A stretch of DNA of 64,000 bases from Patescibacteria group bacterium (lineage in GTDB: Bacteria > Patescibacteriota > Microgenomatia > UBA8517), in NCBI GenBank assembly GCA_035549555.1, contig DASZQR010000010.1:186001-250000 (forward strand), in the 5' to 3' direction. The notes beneath the pieces are model-generated. The model worked only from the letters and a program-made list of their open reading frames with translations, searched no databases and was not told the origin of the DNA. The stretch's first letter is position 1; each line of letters starts with the position of its first letter. This document shows positions 8,263 through 16,271 of this stretch, piece by piece. The translations under genes and the position numbers were made by a program.

Positions 8263-9279
8263 ATGAGCGTAGGATTAGACATTGGTTCAGTAACAATAAA
8301 AGCGGTTGAAATAAAGTCGGAAGGAGGCAGGCCGGTTCTTAAGTCTGCTGGTATTATTGGTGTCAAAGATTTAAGCATCGATAGAATTCAGAGTAACTCT
8401 GAATATGTTACCGTTGCAGATACAATTAAAAGATTATTTGCAGCAAGTAAAATTTCATCCAAACAAGTAAATATTTCTCTTCCTGAATCTCTTGTTTTTA
8501 CTCGAAGCATTAAATTTCCCATTCTTACAGATCAAGAAATTGCCTCTGCTGTAAAATGGCAAGCAGAAGAGATTATTCCCATACCGATCAAAGAAGCAAT
8601 TTTCCAGCATGTTGTTTTAGAACGCAAAGAAAATGCCCAACCGCCCTTCGTTTCCGTGTTGGTAGTCGCTGCACCTCGTGCATTAGTTGAAAAATACATC
8701 AAACTTCTAGGAATGGCGGGACTTACTGTGGTGGGAGTAGAAACAGAATTACTTGCGCTTACCAGAGCACTTAGTGTTCCTGGTCAGACAATTGTTATTC
8801 TAGATCTCGGTGCAAAATCCACTAACCTTGGTATCATTAAAAATGAAAAACTTGTTTTTACCCGAACAATTCCTACAGCAGGAGATGCTTTTACAAGAGC
8901 CGTTGCTCAGAATTTTGGGGTCAATACCTCACAGGCTGATGAATATAAAAAAACTTATGGACTGAGTCCTTCTCAGCTTGAAGGAAAAGTTGCAAACGCT
9001 ATCTCTCCTGTTTTTAGAATCATTACTGAAAACATTTCTAAGGCAGTACATTTTTACCAAACAGATGAAGGAGAAGAGCAGCCAAGTTTAATAGAAATTT
9101 CAGGAGGGACAGCTGGATTGCCAGAAATTAATACAACTCTCACAAAATTAATTGGCAGCGAAGTTGTTATTGCAAATCCGTTTAGCAAACTGGTTGTCGA
9201 TGAAAATACGAAACAAAGTCTAAATCCATATGCACCTCTTTATTCTGTAGCTGTAGGGCTCGCTTTAAAGGAAGGATGA
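8263..9279 (+). CDS. pilM: Pilus assembly actin-like ATPase PilM
   Basis: Cytoplasmic actin/FtsA-fold protein of 338 residues that binds the PilN N-terminus and links the motor to the alignment complex. Phosphate-1 loop VGLDIGSVTIKAVE at residues 2-15, phosphate-2 loop IVILDLGAKSTNLG near 180, and the adenosine motif ISGGTAGLPEI near 280 are visible. Normal length. It is followed after one base by pilN, whose product keeps the PilM-binding INLLP motif, so the pair should be functional. Confidence 0.93.
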   Translation: MSVGLDIGSVTIKAVEIKSEGGRPVLKSAGIIGVKDLSIDRIQSNSEYVTVADTIKRLFAASKISSKQVNISLPESLVFTRSIKFPILTDQEIASAVKWQAEEIIPIPIKEAIFQHVVLERKENAQPPFVSVLVVAAPRALVEKYIKLLGMAGLTVVGVETELLALTRALSVPGQTIVILDLGAKSTNLGIIKNEKLVFTRTIPTAGDAFTRAVAQNFGVNTSQADEYKKTYGLSPSQLEGKVANAISPVFRIITENISKAVHFYQTDEGEEQPSLIEISGGTAGLPEINTTLTKLIGSEVVIANPFSKLVVDENTKQSLNPYAPLYSVAVGLALKEG

Positions 9280-9280
9280 T

Positions 9281-9805
9281 ATGTCGGAAATAAATCTCTT
9301 GCCACTTGACCTTTCGCCAAGCCGTGGAAGCGCAAAAGCATCAACGAATCTTAAAAAAATAATCATTATTTTTTTTAGTATTTTCCTTTTCGCTAGTTTA
9401 CTGGGAACCATAGTTCTTCTTTTTTTTACAACTAGAGTGCAAAGTACTGTAAACGAGGAAACTGTTGTTACACAAAAAATAAAAGCTTTACAAAACACAG
9501 AAAATACTCTTTTTGTATTGAAAGATCGTGCAGATAAAATCCAAATAGTTAATTCTGACTCTCAAATTTACGATAATTTTTCATCAGCAAGCATAGTCTT
9601 AGCAAGTCTGCCGACAAACGTTTCAGTTAAAAATATTACAGCAGGCGCAGTCGGAAACACCTTTTCCGTGATAAGTGCAGACTCTATAGGTATGGCAACT
9701 TTTTTAAGTTCTCTTTCTACAAACATTTCTTTAAAGGGCTTAACAATAAGTGACTTTAATTTTTTTCCGGAAAGTGGTTACACAATTAGATTTACCTTTT
9801 TATAA
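9281..9805 (+). CDS. pilN: Pilus assembly protein PilN
   Basis: Bitopic membrane protein of 174 residues. The cytoplasmic start MSEINLLPLDLSP contains the conserved INLLP peptide that docks in PilM. One transmembrane helix lies near residues 28-50 and is followed by a coiled coil and a small alpha/beta domain. It forms the inner-membrane alignment complex with PilO, encoded 3 bp downstream. Confidence 0.9.
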   Translation: MSEINLLPLDLSPSRGSAKASTNLKKIIIIFFSIFLFASLLGTIVLLFFTTRVQSTVNEETVVTQKIKALQNTENTLFVLKDRADKIQIVNSDSQIYDNFSSASIVLASLPTNVSVKNITAGAVGNTFSVISADSIGMATFLSSLSTNISLKGLTISDFNFFPESGYTIRFTFL

Positions 9806-9808
9806 ATC

Positions 9809-10483
9809 ATGAAAAACCTAGATAAAGATCTTAAACTTTTAGCAGGACCAATCCTTGTCTTAATCATTTTAGTTGTATTATTTTTAATTTCTGGAAAAAT
9901 CATTTTCGATAACATGAATCGTTTAAATAATAATTTAAATTCAGAAAATAACTCACTTAAAACCCTGCAACAAAAACTCAATTCTCTTAGCTCTGTAAAT
10001 GAAACTACTACCCATGAATCTCAAATTGCCTTGCTCGCCCTGCCTTCTTCAAATTCTATTTTTCCAGCTATCTCATTAATTCAATCGCAAGCAAATAATC
10101 TCAATTTATTGATTGTTAATATCCAGGCAACCAATCTTCCTGATTCAGCAAAACAAGGAGTAAATTCATCACAAATTGATTTTGAGGTGAGTGGAGATTA
10201 TTCTTCAATTGTTTCATTTATAAATAATATTAAAAATTCAACGCCGCTAATCCATTTTGGAGAGATAAAAATTGATAATTCTCAAAGTGTTTATAGCTTA
10301 ACTGCCACCGTTTTCTCTTTTTGGGCTCCTCTTCCTGCCACATTACCTCAAATTGATAAACCAATCGAGATGCTCACATCTGACGAGCAAAAGACCTTAG
10401 CTGCGATAACTCCTAATATTGTAAGTCCTATTACTTCAAGCTCCTCAGCTTCGCCTACAGGAAAAATTAATCCTTTTCAATAA
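9809..10483 (+). CDS. pilO: Pilus assembly protein PilO
   Basis: Bitopic membrane protein of 224 residues: short cytoplasmic tail, one transmembrane helix near residues 13-33, a heptad-like Asn/Leu/Lys segment (35-65) and a ferredoxin-like domain. The C-terminus is Ser/Pro-rich. It partners with PilN. No PilP or PilQ follows, which fits a cell without a conventional outer membrane secretin. Its 3' end overlaps the convergent khpA gene by 17 bp. Confidence 0.88.
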   Translation: MKNLDKDLKLLAGPILVLIILVVLFLISGKIIFDNMNRLNNNLNSENNSLKTLQQKLNSLSSVNETTTHESQIALLALPSSNSIFPAISLIQSQANNLNLLIVNIQATNLPDSAKQGVNSSQIDFEVSGDYSSIVSFINNIKNSTPLIHFGEIKIDNSQSVYSLTATVFSFWAPLPATLPQIDKPIEMLTSDEQKTLAAITPNIVSPITSSSSASPTGKINPFQ

Positions 10484-10700
10484 CTTTAATATTGACGCTT
10501 TTCTTATCAAAAACTCCTTTTATTGAGGCAATTCTTCTTATATTTTTAATCGTCTTTCCCTCTTTACCAATAATAAGTCCAATTATCGCTGGATCTGCTT
10601 TTACTTCAAAAACTTCTCCCCTTTCGTCTGTAGTTTCGGTTACGGTAAAATCTTCACTTCCGGTAATTTTTGAGATTAAAAATTTAAGTAAATCAATCAT
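10467..10700 (-). CDS. khpA: KH-domain RNA-binding protein KhpA
   Basis: Small RNA-binding protein of 77 residues, a single type II KH domain with the GxxG loop IIGKEGKTIKNIRRI at residues 43-57. In Firmicutes KhpA works with KhpB/Jag to control cell division and elongation. It follows rpsP by 12 bp, the conserved bacterial order (rpsP-ylqC). The gene ends inside the 3' end of convergent pilO. Confidence 0.92.
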   Translation of the reverse strand: MIDLLKFLISKITGSEDFTVTETTDERGEVFEVKADPAIIGLIIGKEGKTIKNIRRIASIKGVFDKKSVNIKVIEKD

Positions 10701-10712
10701 AATAAGTTATGC

Positions 10713-10931
10713 TTATGCTATTAATTTTTCGACTGCTGGAGTTACTTGTGCTCCTTTTTTCACCCAAGCTTCAATTGCTTTTTTGTCTATTTCTTTTTTT
10801 CCTTCTCTTTTGTTCCAAAATCCAAGGACTTCTTGAGGAGCTGCTTGAGTTGATTTTTTACTATCAACAACAACAACTCTGTAAAAAGGTTCTCCTTTTG
10901 TTTTAATTCTTGCAAGGCGTATTTGTACCAT
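10713..10931 (-). CDS. rpsP: 30S ribosomal protein S16
   Basis: 72-residue S16 with the conserved N-terminus MVQIRLARIKTKGEPFYRVV, followed by DSKKSTQA and LGFWNKREGKKE. It is slightly shorter than the usual 80-90 residues, being trimmed at the C-terminus. It lies downstream of rnc and upstream of khpA in a compact minus-strand operon of RNA-metabolism genes. Confidence 0.96.
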   Translation of the reverse strand: MVQIRLARIKTKGEPFYRVVVVDSKKSTQAAPQEVLGFWNKREGKKEIDKKAIEAWVKKGAQVTPAVEKLIA

Positions 10932-10941
10932 AAGCTGTATT

Positions 10942-11613
10942 TTAAACTTTTAATGCCTCCAAAGCAACTTGAGCTGCTTTTTGCTCTGCTTTATTTTTAT
11001 TTTTGCCAGTTCCTCTTCCCATCTCTTTGCCGTCGACAATGACTCCTACTGTGAATTCTTTTTCGTGATCTGGGCCTGTTATTTTTATTGTTTTATATTT
11101 TGGAATTGCTTTCTTTTGTGCCTGAAGTATTTCTTGCAACGTGCTTTTCGCGTCTTTTAATGGTTCTTCAAGTTTCTGATCCAGATCAAACAAAATATTG
11201 TCCAAAATAAACTTATTGGCAATTTTTAATCCCTGATCAATATAAATTGCGCCAATAATTGCTTCAATTGTATCTGCCAAGATGCTATCTTTGTCTTTTG
11301 CACTTTCCTCTTCTCCTTTTGAAAAATAAATTTTTTCTCCTATGTTTATTTTTCGTGCAAATCTAGCCAAATTCACAGTATTTACAATATTTGCTCGAAG
11401 TGCTGTCAGATACCCTTCACTTTTATCTGGAAGTTTTTTATATAAATAATCAGTGACAACATATTCCAAAATCGCATCACCTAAAAATTCCAGTCTTTCG
11501 TTTGATTCGTGGACTTCAGGGTTTTCGTTAAGGACAGATTTATGGGTCAAGGCCTGCTCAAATAAGCTTTTATTTTTAAATAAGATTTTAATTTCCTCAG
11601 AATTATTTACCAT
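10942..11613 (-). CDS. rnc: Ribonuclease III
   Basis: Double-strand-specific endoribonuclease of 223 residues that matures rRNA precursors. The signature NERLEFLGDAILEYVV, with its catalytic Glu/Asp residues, is at about 38-53; a second acidic site is in DTIEAIIGAIYID (about 114-126). The C-terminal dsRNA-binding domain runs from about residue 155 and ends GTGKNKNKAEQKAAQVALEAL. The start overlaps the end of nusB by 11 bases. Confidence 0.96.
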   Translation of the reverse strand: MVNNSEEIKILFKNKSLFEQALTHKSVLNENPEVHESNERLEFLGDAILEYVVTDYLYKKLPDKSEGYLTALRANIVNTVNLARFARKINIGEKIYFSKGEEESAKDKDSILADTIEAIIGAIYIDQGLKIANKFILDNILFDLDQKLEEPLKDAKSTLQEILQAQKKAIPKYKTIKITGPDHEKEFTVGVIVDGKEMGRGTGKNKNKAEQKAAQVALEALKV

Positions 11614-11953
11614 TTTTCAAGATTGTTCCCAGTACTCCGTTTACAAACCCGGGTGAACTTTCGGATCCGTACTCTTTTGCAAGTTCTATCGCCTCATCAA
11701 CAATTACTTTCTCAGGAGCTTTGCCGTCCATAATTTCCCAAACTGCAAGCTGCAAAACAGCTAGATCTACTCTATTTATTTTAGAAATTGGCCATTCAGG
11801 AGCAGCAACAGTAATTTTTAAATCAATTGCATCAATATTTTGTAAAATTCTTTTAGTTGTTTCCGAAGAATCCTGACTATGAAATTCATTTGCAAAAAGT
11901 TCTTTTATAACTTTTCTACGTAGTTTATGCCTCGGATCAGACGCAGTTTTCAT
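11603..11953 (-). CDS. nusB: Transcription antitermination factor NusB
   Basis: All-helical NusB protein of 116 residues that binds boxA RNA with S10 to support rRNA transcription. Diagnostic regions are DLAVLQLAVWEIM, PEKVIVDEAIELAKEYG and the end SPGFVNGVLGTILKN. It is shorter than the usual 130-150 residues because the N-terminal helices are abbreviated. It sits between rpmF and rnc and overlaps rnc. Confidence 0.93.
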   Translation of the reverse strand: MKTASDPRHKLRRKVIKELFANEFHSQDSSETTKRILQNIDAIDLKITVAAPEWPISKINRVDLAVLQLAVWEIMDGKAPEKVIVDEAIELAKEYGSESSPGFVNGVLGTILKNGK

Positions 11954-11956
11954 CTA

Positions 11957-12115
11957 TTAAGCTTTACTTCCACAATGTGGACAAACTTTATGTGGGTATT
12001 TTAATTTCCCGCAATTTTTACATTTCACCAAAGATGGTAATGTAACTTTATAAGCATTGTGTCTTCGTTGGTTGCTTCTGCTTCTTGTGTGCTTTTTCTT
12101 TGGTAACGGTGTCAT
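11957..12115 (-). CDS. rpmF: 50S ribosomal protein L32
   Basis: 52-residue L32. It starts MTPLPKKKHTRSRSNQRR, the typical basic start, and has a zinc ribbon of two CxxC pairs (CKNC and CPHC) separated by about 11 residues. It is encoded 3 bp upstream of nusB and downstream of recG. Its small size makes it easy to miss, but sequence and zinc ribbon are diagnostic. Confidence 0.95.
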   Translation of the reverse strand: MTPLPKKKHTRSRSNQRRHNAYKVTLPSLVKCKNCGKLKYPHKVCPHCGSKA

Positions 12116-12124
12116 ATAAGGCAA

Positions 12125-14107
12125 TTATAGCCTAGATTGCGTCAATTCTGCAACTTCTCTTGCATCTTTGATCATTTGTAAATTATTCCAATCTGCAATT
12201 TTAAGTTCTGGTATTCCGCTTTGTTTGTTTCCGTAAATTTCTCCAGGGCCTCGAAGCGCCAAATCAAGCTCTGCAAGTTCAAATCCTGAGGAAGTTTTTG
12301 TCATTGCATTTAGTCTAATTCCAGATTTTTCGCTTTCATTCTCGCTCATTAATAAGCAATATGATTTTAGTTGTCCTCTCCCAACACGTCCGCGAAGTTG
12401 ATGAAGGCTTGCCAGTCCAAATCTGTCAGCTGCCTCAATTACCATAATTGTTGCATTAGGGATATCTATACCAACTTCTACAACGGGAGTTGCTACCAAA
12501 ATATTTATTTTCCCAGCTTTAAAATCATTAATTGCTTCATCTTTTTCGCGATTCTTCATTCGTCCGTGAAGTAAGCCAATCCTTAAATCTGGAAACATTT
12601 TTTGTAAGTATTCATATTCTTTATTTGCAGCTTTTATCCCGAAGGGACGAGCTTTGCTCACTTCTATTAAATTTTCGCTTTCGTCAATAAGCGGGCAAAC
12701 CACAAATGCTTGTATATTTTCATTTTTAATTTGTGTTTTAATCCATTTAAATCCGCTACCTCGCTTGTTTTTTGGTACAACCCAGGTTACAATTTTTTGT
12801 CTTCCTTTTGGCAACTCATTTAAGACTGACAAAGATAAATCTCCAAAAAAAGTTAAGGCAACAGTCCTTGGGATTGGAGTTGCGGTCATTGTTAATATAT
12901 GAGCTACTTTTGTAGAAGTACTTTTGTTATTTAATTTTTCTCTCTGTTTTACTCCAAATTTATGCTGTTCATCAATAACAATAAAACTTACAGATCTCAT
13001 TTTATTTTTAGCATTAAGAAGTGCATGTGTCCCGATGAGTACGTCAAATTCTTCCGCAGTCTTTTCGCTTCCTGTCCAAAGCCCGACTTTGATTTCAGTA
13101 TTTTTAAATAAACTTTTTAAAGTATTAAAATGTTGATTAGCAAGTATTTGTGTTGGCGCCATCAAAACACTTTTTCTTTTATTAAGATAAGTTGCATAAA
13201 TTCCAATTGCAGCAACAACTGTTTTTCCGCTACCAACATCTCCTTCAAGTAAACGGTTCATTGGAATATTTTTTTGTAAATCATCTAAAATTTCATCGAT
13301 TACTGTTTGTTGTGAAGTGGTTAATTTAAAAGGTAAATTTTTAATAAACTTATTTATTTCATTTTTATTTATTTTTAATACCTTTTTAATTTTGTTTTCT
13401 TCCCATTCTTTTTTGCGTGCCATATTTACACTATGAAGCGAAAGTAATTCATTAAATGCAAGTCTATTTTTCCCTTTTTCAAACTCTTCTAAACTTTTTG
13501 GGAAATGAACGTTTGCAACTGCTATTTTAAAATCTATTAAATTATATTTTTCTAAAACATTTTGAGGTAAAAATTCTTGCAAATCATTTTCATATTTTTC
13601 CCATACATCATGAATACGTCTCCTTAGCCATTTTGAAGAAATCCCCGCCGTTTCACTATAAATTGGTATTAATCCTCCGGTATGAATTTGATTTCCCTCT
13701 TCATTTAAAATTTCATATTCTGGAGCAACAATTGCTTTGTTTCGTCCCATAAAATTTAATTCTCCGGCAATCGCTACTTTTGTTCCCTTTTTAAAAGTTC
13801 TCGCTAGATAAATTTGATTAAACCAAATTGCATTTACTTTTCCTGTATCATCAGCAATTGTAACTATCTGCATCGGCTTCCCTTTTTTTGTGTATTGATT
13901 TACAAAGCTAGTAACAGTACCTTTAATAGTTGCAGTTTCTCCAATTTGTAAATTATAAATAGCACTACTTTTTGAAAAATCAAGAAATCTAAAAGGGACA
14001 TGATGCATCAAATCCCATAAATTGTAAATTCCAAGCTTCTCGAGTTTTTTGGCATATTGAGGACCAACAAGAGGAAGTTCATCAACTTTTACAGTTCTTA
14101 AATCCAT
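12125..14107 (-). CDS. recG: ATP-dependent DNA helicase RecG
   Basis: Fork-reversal and branch-migration helicase of 660 residues. An OB-fold wedge domain lies near residues 55-125. Helicase motifs in order are GDVGSGKTVVA (I), VIDEQHKFGVKQRE (II, DEQH), MTATPIPRT (III), LLHGRMKNREKD (IV), VVEVGIDIPNA (V) and QLRGRVGRGQ (VI). The N-terminus is shorter than in E. coli. Between ESENLIE and IKAANKEY there is a short extra peptide, VSKARPFG, encoded by a copy of the dispersed hairpin repeat. A TATAAT box ends 6 bases before the ATG, suggesting a leaderless transcript. Confidence 0.96.
   Translation of the reverse strand: MDLRTVKVDELPLVGPQYAKKLEKLGIYNLWDLMHHVPFRFLDFSKSSAIYNLQIGETATIKGTVTSFVNQYTKKGKPMQIVTIADDTGKVNAIWFNQIYLARTFKKGTKVAIAGELNFMGRNKAIVAPEYEILNEEGNQIHTGGLIPIYSETAGISSKWLRRRIHDVWEKYENDLQEFLPQNVLEKYNLIDFKIAVANVHFPKSLEEFEKGKNRLAFNELLSLHSVNMARKKEWEENKIKKVLKINKNEINKFIKNLPFKLTTSQQTVIDEILDDLQKNIPMNRLLEGDVGSGKTVVAAIGIYATYLNKRKSVLMAPTQILANQHFNTLKSLFKNTEIKVGLWTGSEKTAEEFDVLIGTHALLNAKNKMRSVSFIVIDEQHKFGVKQREKLNNKSTSTKVAHILTMTATPIPRTVALTFFGDLSLSVLNELPKGRQKIVTWVVPKNKRGSGFKWIKTQIKNENIQAFVVCPLIDESENLIEVSKARPFGIKAANKEYEYLQKMFPDLRIGLLHGRMKNREKDEAINDFKAGKINILVATPVVEVGIDIPNATIMVIEAADRFGLASLHQLRGRVGRGQLKSYCLLMSENESEKSGIRLNAMTKTSSGFELAELDLALRGPGEIYGNKQSGIPELKIADWNNLQMIKDAREVAELTQSRL
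12638..12661 (-). repeat. Dual-hairpin repeat copy inside recG
   Basis: On the minus strand, GAGC-AAA-GCTC is followed by a CCC-TTC-GGG hairpin. Relative to the consensus AAGC-AAA-GCTT both sides of the first stem have changed, so pairing is kept. It is in frame and encodes SKARPFG, a peptide without an obvious counterpart in RecG at this position. Confidence 0.65.
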
Positions 14108-14121
14108 GAAGTCATTATAAC

Positions 14122-14132
14122 AAGCTTTGCCT
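14122..14132 (-). repeat. Hairpin repeat copy between recG and the next gene
   Basis: AGGC-AAA-GCTT on the minus strand, a variant of the consensus AAGC-AAA-GCTT in which a G-U pair replaces one A-U pair. It lies in the 27-bp gap between the recG start and the end of the upstream gene. Confidence 0.5.
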
Positions 14133-14134
14133 AA

Positions 14135-14482
14135 TTACTTTCTTTTCAGTTTTGCATCTATTTTGCTGAATATTATATACAAGGCATCAGTGTCATTGTG
14201 TTTCTCTCCAGTTTCTTTGGTTGTGCGAATCTGTATATATTTATAACCTTTATTTTTTTCTTTATCGATAACGACAGAAATAAAATTTCCATGAAGAAAT
14301 TGTTGACCTGGTTCCGCTAGTATTTCCATTCTTAATCCCTGATATTCTGGTTGTTGTAAAAGTTCGCCCAATGCTTCCAAATATTGACCATCAACTAATA
14401 ATCTCATAGCGCCAGTAGGAACTTCTGAATTATATGAAAATTCTTTTCTCAAAATTTCGGTTACCTTTAGAGACTCAAGCAT
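14135..14482 (-). CDS. Hypothetical protein (115 residues)
   Basis: Not recognised. Soluble alpha/beta protein without signal peptide or cysteine: an N-terminal helical half (ALGELLQQPEY region) and a C-terminal half of alternating Lys-rich strands (GNFISVVIDKEKNKGY, YIQIRTTKETGE). It is encoded upstream of recG in the same direction. A TAGAAT box 8 bases before the ATG suggests its own leaderless promoter. Confidence 0.6.
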   Translation of the reverse strand: MLESLKVTEILRKEFSYNSEVPTGAMRLLVDGQYLEALGELLQQPEYQGLRMEILAEPGQQFLHGNFISVVIDKEKNKGYKYIQIRTTKETGEKHNDTDALYIIFSKIDAKLKRK

Positions 14483-14504
14483 TTTGAGCTATTCTATAAC
14501 AGCC

Positions 14505-14639
14505 TCATCTTAAAAACAAATAAGGCAAGTATGGAAGGAATGAAGTCAATAAAAGTCCAATTCCAGCAATTAAAACTAAAATTACAACAATTTTCTTTCG
14601 TTTTTTCTTTTTTAATTTGTATTCTTTGTAATCATCCAT
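14505..14639 (-). CDS. Small membrane protein (44 residues)
   Basis: Unrecognised miniprotein starting ATG at 14639: a highly basic N-terminus (KLKKKKRKK, residues 8-16), one hydrophobic helix (about 17-34) and a Pro/Tyr/Leu tail PYLPYLFLR. The basic-inside pattern predicts a single-pass membrane protein with a cytoplasmic N-terminus. It lies directly downstream of tyrS, almost abutting its stop. Confidence 0.5.
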   Translation of the reverse strand: MDDYKEYKLKKKKRKKIVVILVLIAGIGLLLTSFLPYLPYLFLR

Positions 14640-14640
14640 A

Positions 14641-15807
14641 TTAAATTTTATCTACAACAGTTCCAAAAACTTTTTTACCAATTTTAATTTTATCTCCAAT
14701 TTTTGTTTCGTAATTTCCGTTATTAACAACTTCACCGTTTATTTCAATTGCTCCTGCGTTAATCATTCGTTTTGCCTCTGACATACTTGAAAGTGAGGTA
14801 AAAGGCGCAATTGTTTGTATAACTGTTCCTTGGTTTGGTAAAGGTGTTCCGTAGTCTGGCTCTTTTTTTTGAAAAGTCTTTTCAAATTTTTCTTGTGCTT
14901 CCTTTGCATCTTTTTCACTATGCAATTCTTTTACAATTTGAAAAGCTAATTCTTTTTTAATTACAGATGGATTTTCATTATCTGCAAGTCTTTTTTTCTT
15001 TTCTTCAATTTTCTCATCGGCTAAATTTGTAGCAAGTGTTAAATATGTAACAATTAAATCATCGCGAACACTCATAACCTTTCCGTACATTTCATATGGA
15101 TTATCATCAATCCATATCGCATTTCCCCAGGATTTGCTCATTTTGCGCCCATCAGTTCCTTCCAAATATCCTGTCACAAGAATAAAACTTTCTTTTTCTC
15201 GCAAATCTCTTTGTAAAATTCTTCCCGCCTGCATATTAAAAGTTTGGTCTGCTCCGCCAAGTTGGATATCAGTATTAAGATGCCAGCTGTCATAGCCTTG
15301 CATAACTGGATAAAGTGCTTCATGAAGTCCAACTTTTTTCCCTTCTTTAAGGCGTTTGGCAACAAGTTCCCGGCTTGCAAATTCTCCAAAAGAAAAATGC
15401 TGGCAAAGTTTAATAATATCTTCAAAGGAAAGTTTTTTAAGCCATTCGCTATTAAAAACTACGTTTACTTTTGAAAAATCCAATATCTTTTCAGCCTGCC
15501 TTTTATAATCTTTAAAATTCTGCTGTATTTGTTCATAAGTCAAAACAGGCCGTTCTGTATCTTTGTCTGATGTATCGCCAATTAACGCTGTAAAGTCTCC
15601 AATTAAAAATTTAACGTTATGCCCTAGTTCTACAAATTGCTGAAGTTTTCGCAGTCCTACAGCATTACCGATATGTAAATGTGTTGCGGTTGGATCTGCA
15701 CCAAAATAAATATTTAATTTCTTATCAGATTTTAGTAACTCCTCCAACTTTTGTTTGTTTGGAATTATATTTGTTACTCCCCTTGTTAATACTTCGTCAA
15801 TATTCAT
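14641..15807 (-). CDS. tyrS: Tyrosyl-tRNA synthetase
   Basis: Class I synthetase of 388 residues charging tRNA-Tyr. The HIGH motif is HLHIGNAVGL (about residues 43-52), KMSKS is GRKMSKSWGN near 217-226, and the C-terminal S4 RNA-binding domain (EAKRMINAGAIEINGEVV) covers about 325-385. The pattern after HIGH (FLIGDFTALIGD) fits the TyrZ-like bacterial subgroup. The -10 box TGATAAAAT ends 6 bases before the ATG. Confidence 0.95.
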   Translation of the reverse strand: MNIDEVLTRGVTNIIPNKQKLEELLKSDKKLNIYFGADPTATHLHIGNAVGLRKLQQFVELGHNVKFLIGDFTALIGDTSDKDTERPVLTYEQIQQNFKDYKRQAEKILDFSKVNVVFNSEWLKKLSFEDIIKLCQHFSFGEFASRELVAKRLKEGKKVGLHEALYPVMQGYDSWHLNTDIQLGGADQTFNMQAGRILQRDLREKESFILVTGYLEGTDGRKMSKSWGNAIWIDDNPYEMYGKVMSVRDDLIVTYLTLATNLADEKIEEKKKRLADNENPSVIKKELAFQIVKELHSEKDAKEAQEKFEKTFQKKEPDYGTPLPNQGTVIQTIAPFTSLSSMSEAKRMINAGAIEINGEVVNNGNYETKIGDKIKIGKKVFGTVVDKI

Positions 15808-15813
15808 GAATCT

Positions 15814-15822
15814 ATTTTATCA
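15814..15822 (-). promoter_or_regulatory. Extended -10 promoter of tyrS, leaderless type
   Basis: TGA-TAAAAT on the minus strand ends 6 bases before the tyrS ATG. With normal -10 to start-site spacing the transcript would begin at or within a base or two of the start codon. Confidence 0.6.
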
Positions 15823-15832
15823 AATAAAATGT

Positions 15833-16214
15833 TTATTTTAAATCAATAGAGATATTTGTATCTGGAGTTTGGAGAATTAGTTCACCATTTAATTTCCATA
15901 TACTGATTTTTAAATCTTCATGATGAGAAAGAGTGTTTTGTTCACTTCTATCGTCTATACCAAACACAATGAGCATTGAATTTCCAGGTAATTGAATTTG
16001 TTCTTTAATAACGATTTTGTTGCTATCAGGTGACCAAAATGGTTTACCATCAAAATATAAAATACTGTGTCCGTTTACCTCGCTGATGATAGCAGGTTTT
16101 GTCCCGTCGGGAGATAGTGCTAAAGTAGCTTTGTCATATTGACAGTGTAGATGCTAACAAAAATCCGACAGCAATACGACCAAATGTTTCGCCAAAAGTT
16201 CTTTCAGTCACCAC
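15833..16214 (-). pseudogene. Remnant of a secreted beta-propeller (WD40/TolB-like) protein
   Basis: Read on the minus strand, a GTG at 16214 opens a short frame with signal-peptide character (RIAVGFLLASTLS) that stops after about 28 codons. From about 16155 down to the stop at 15833 a second frame without a start codon reads LALSPDGTKPAIISE, then PFWSPDSNKIVI and WKLNGELILQTPD, the SPDG/SPDS blade pattern of TolB/WD40 propellers. The two parts look like the ends of one gene after an internal deletion with a frame change. This fills most of the 455-bp gap between tyrS and the penicillin-binding protein gene. Confidence 0.55.
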
Positions 16215-16234
16215 ATATTGTACTATAAGATTGA

Positions 16235-16264
16235 TTGTTCTCAAAAATATACATCTGATATAAT
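16235..16264 (+). promoter_or_regulatory. Promoter of the penicillin-binding protein gene, extended -10
   Basis: TTGTTC (-35), an 18-bp spacer and TGA-TATAAT (extended -10, hexamer 16259-16264). The second ATG at 16272 lies 7 bases after the hexamer, where transcription should start. This favours a leaderless mRNA and the start at 16272. Confidence 0.65.
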
Positions 16265-16271
16265 GAAATTC

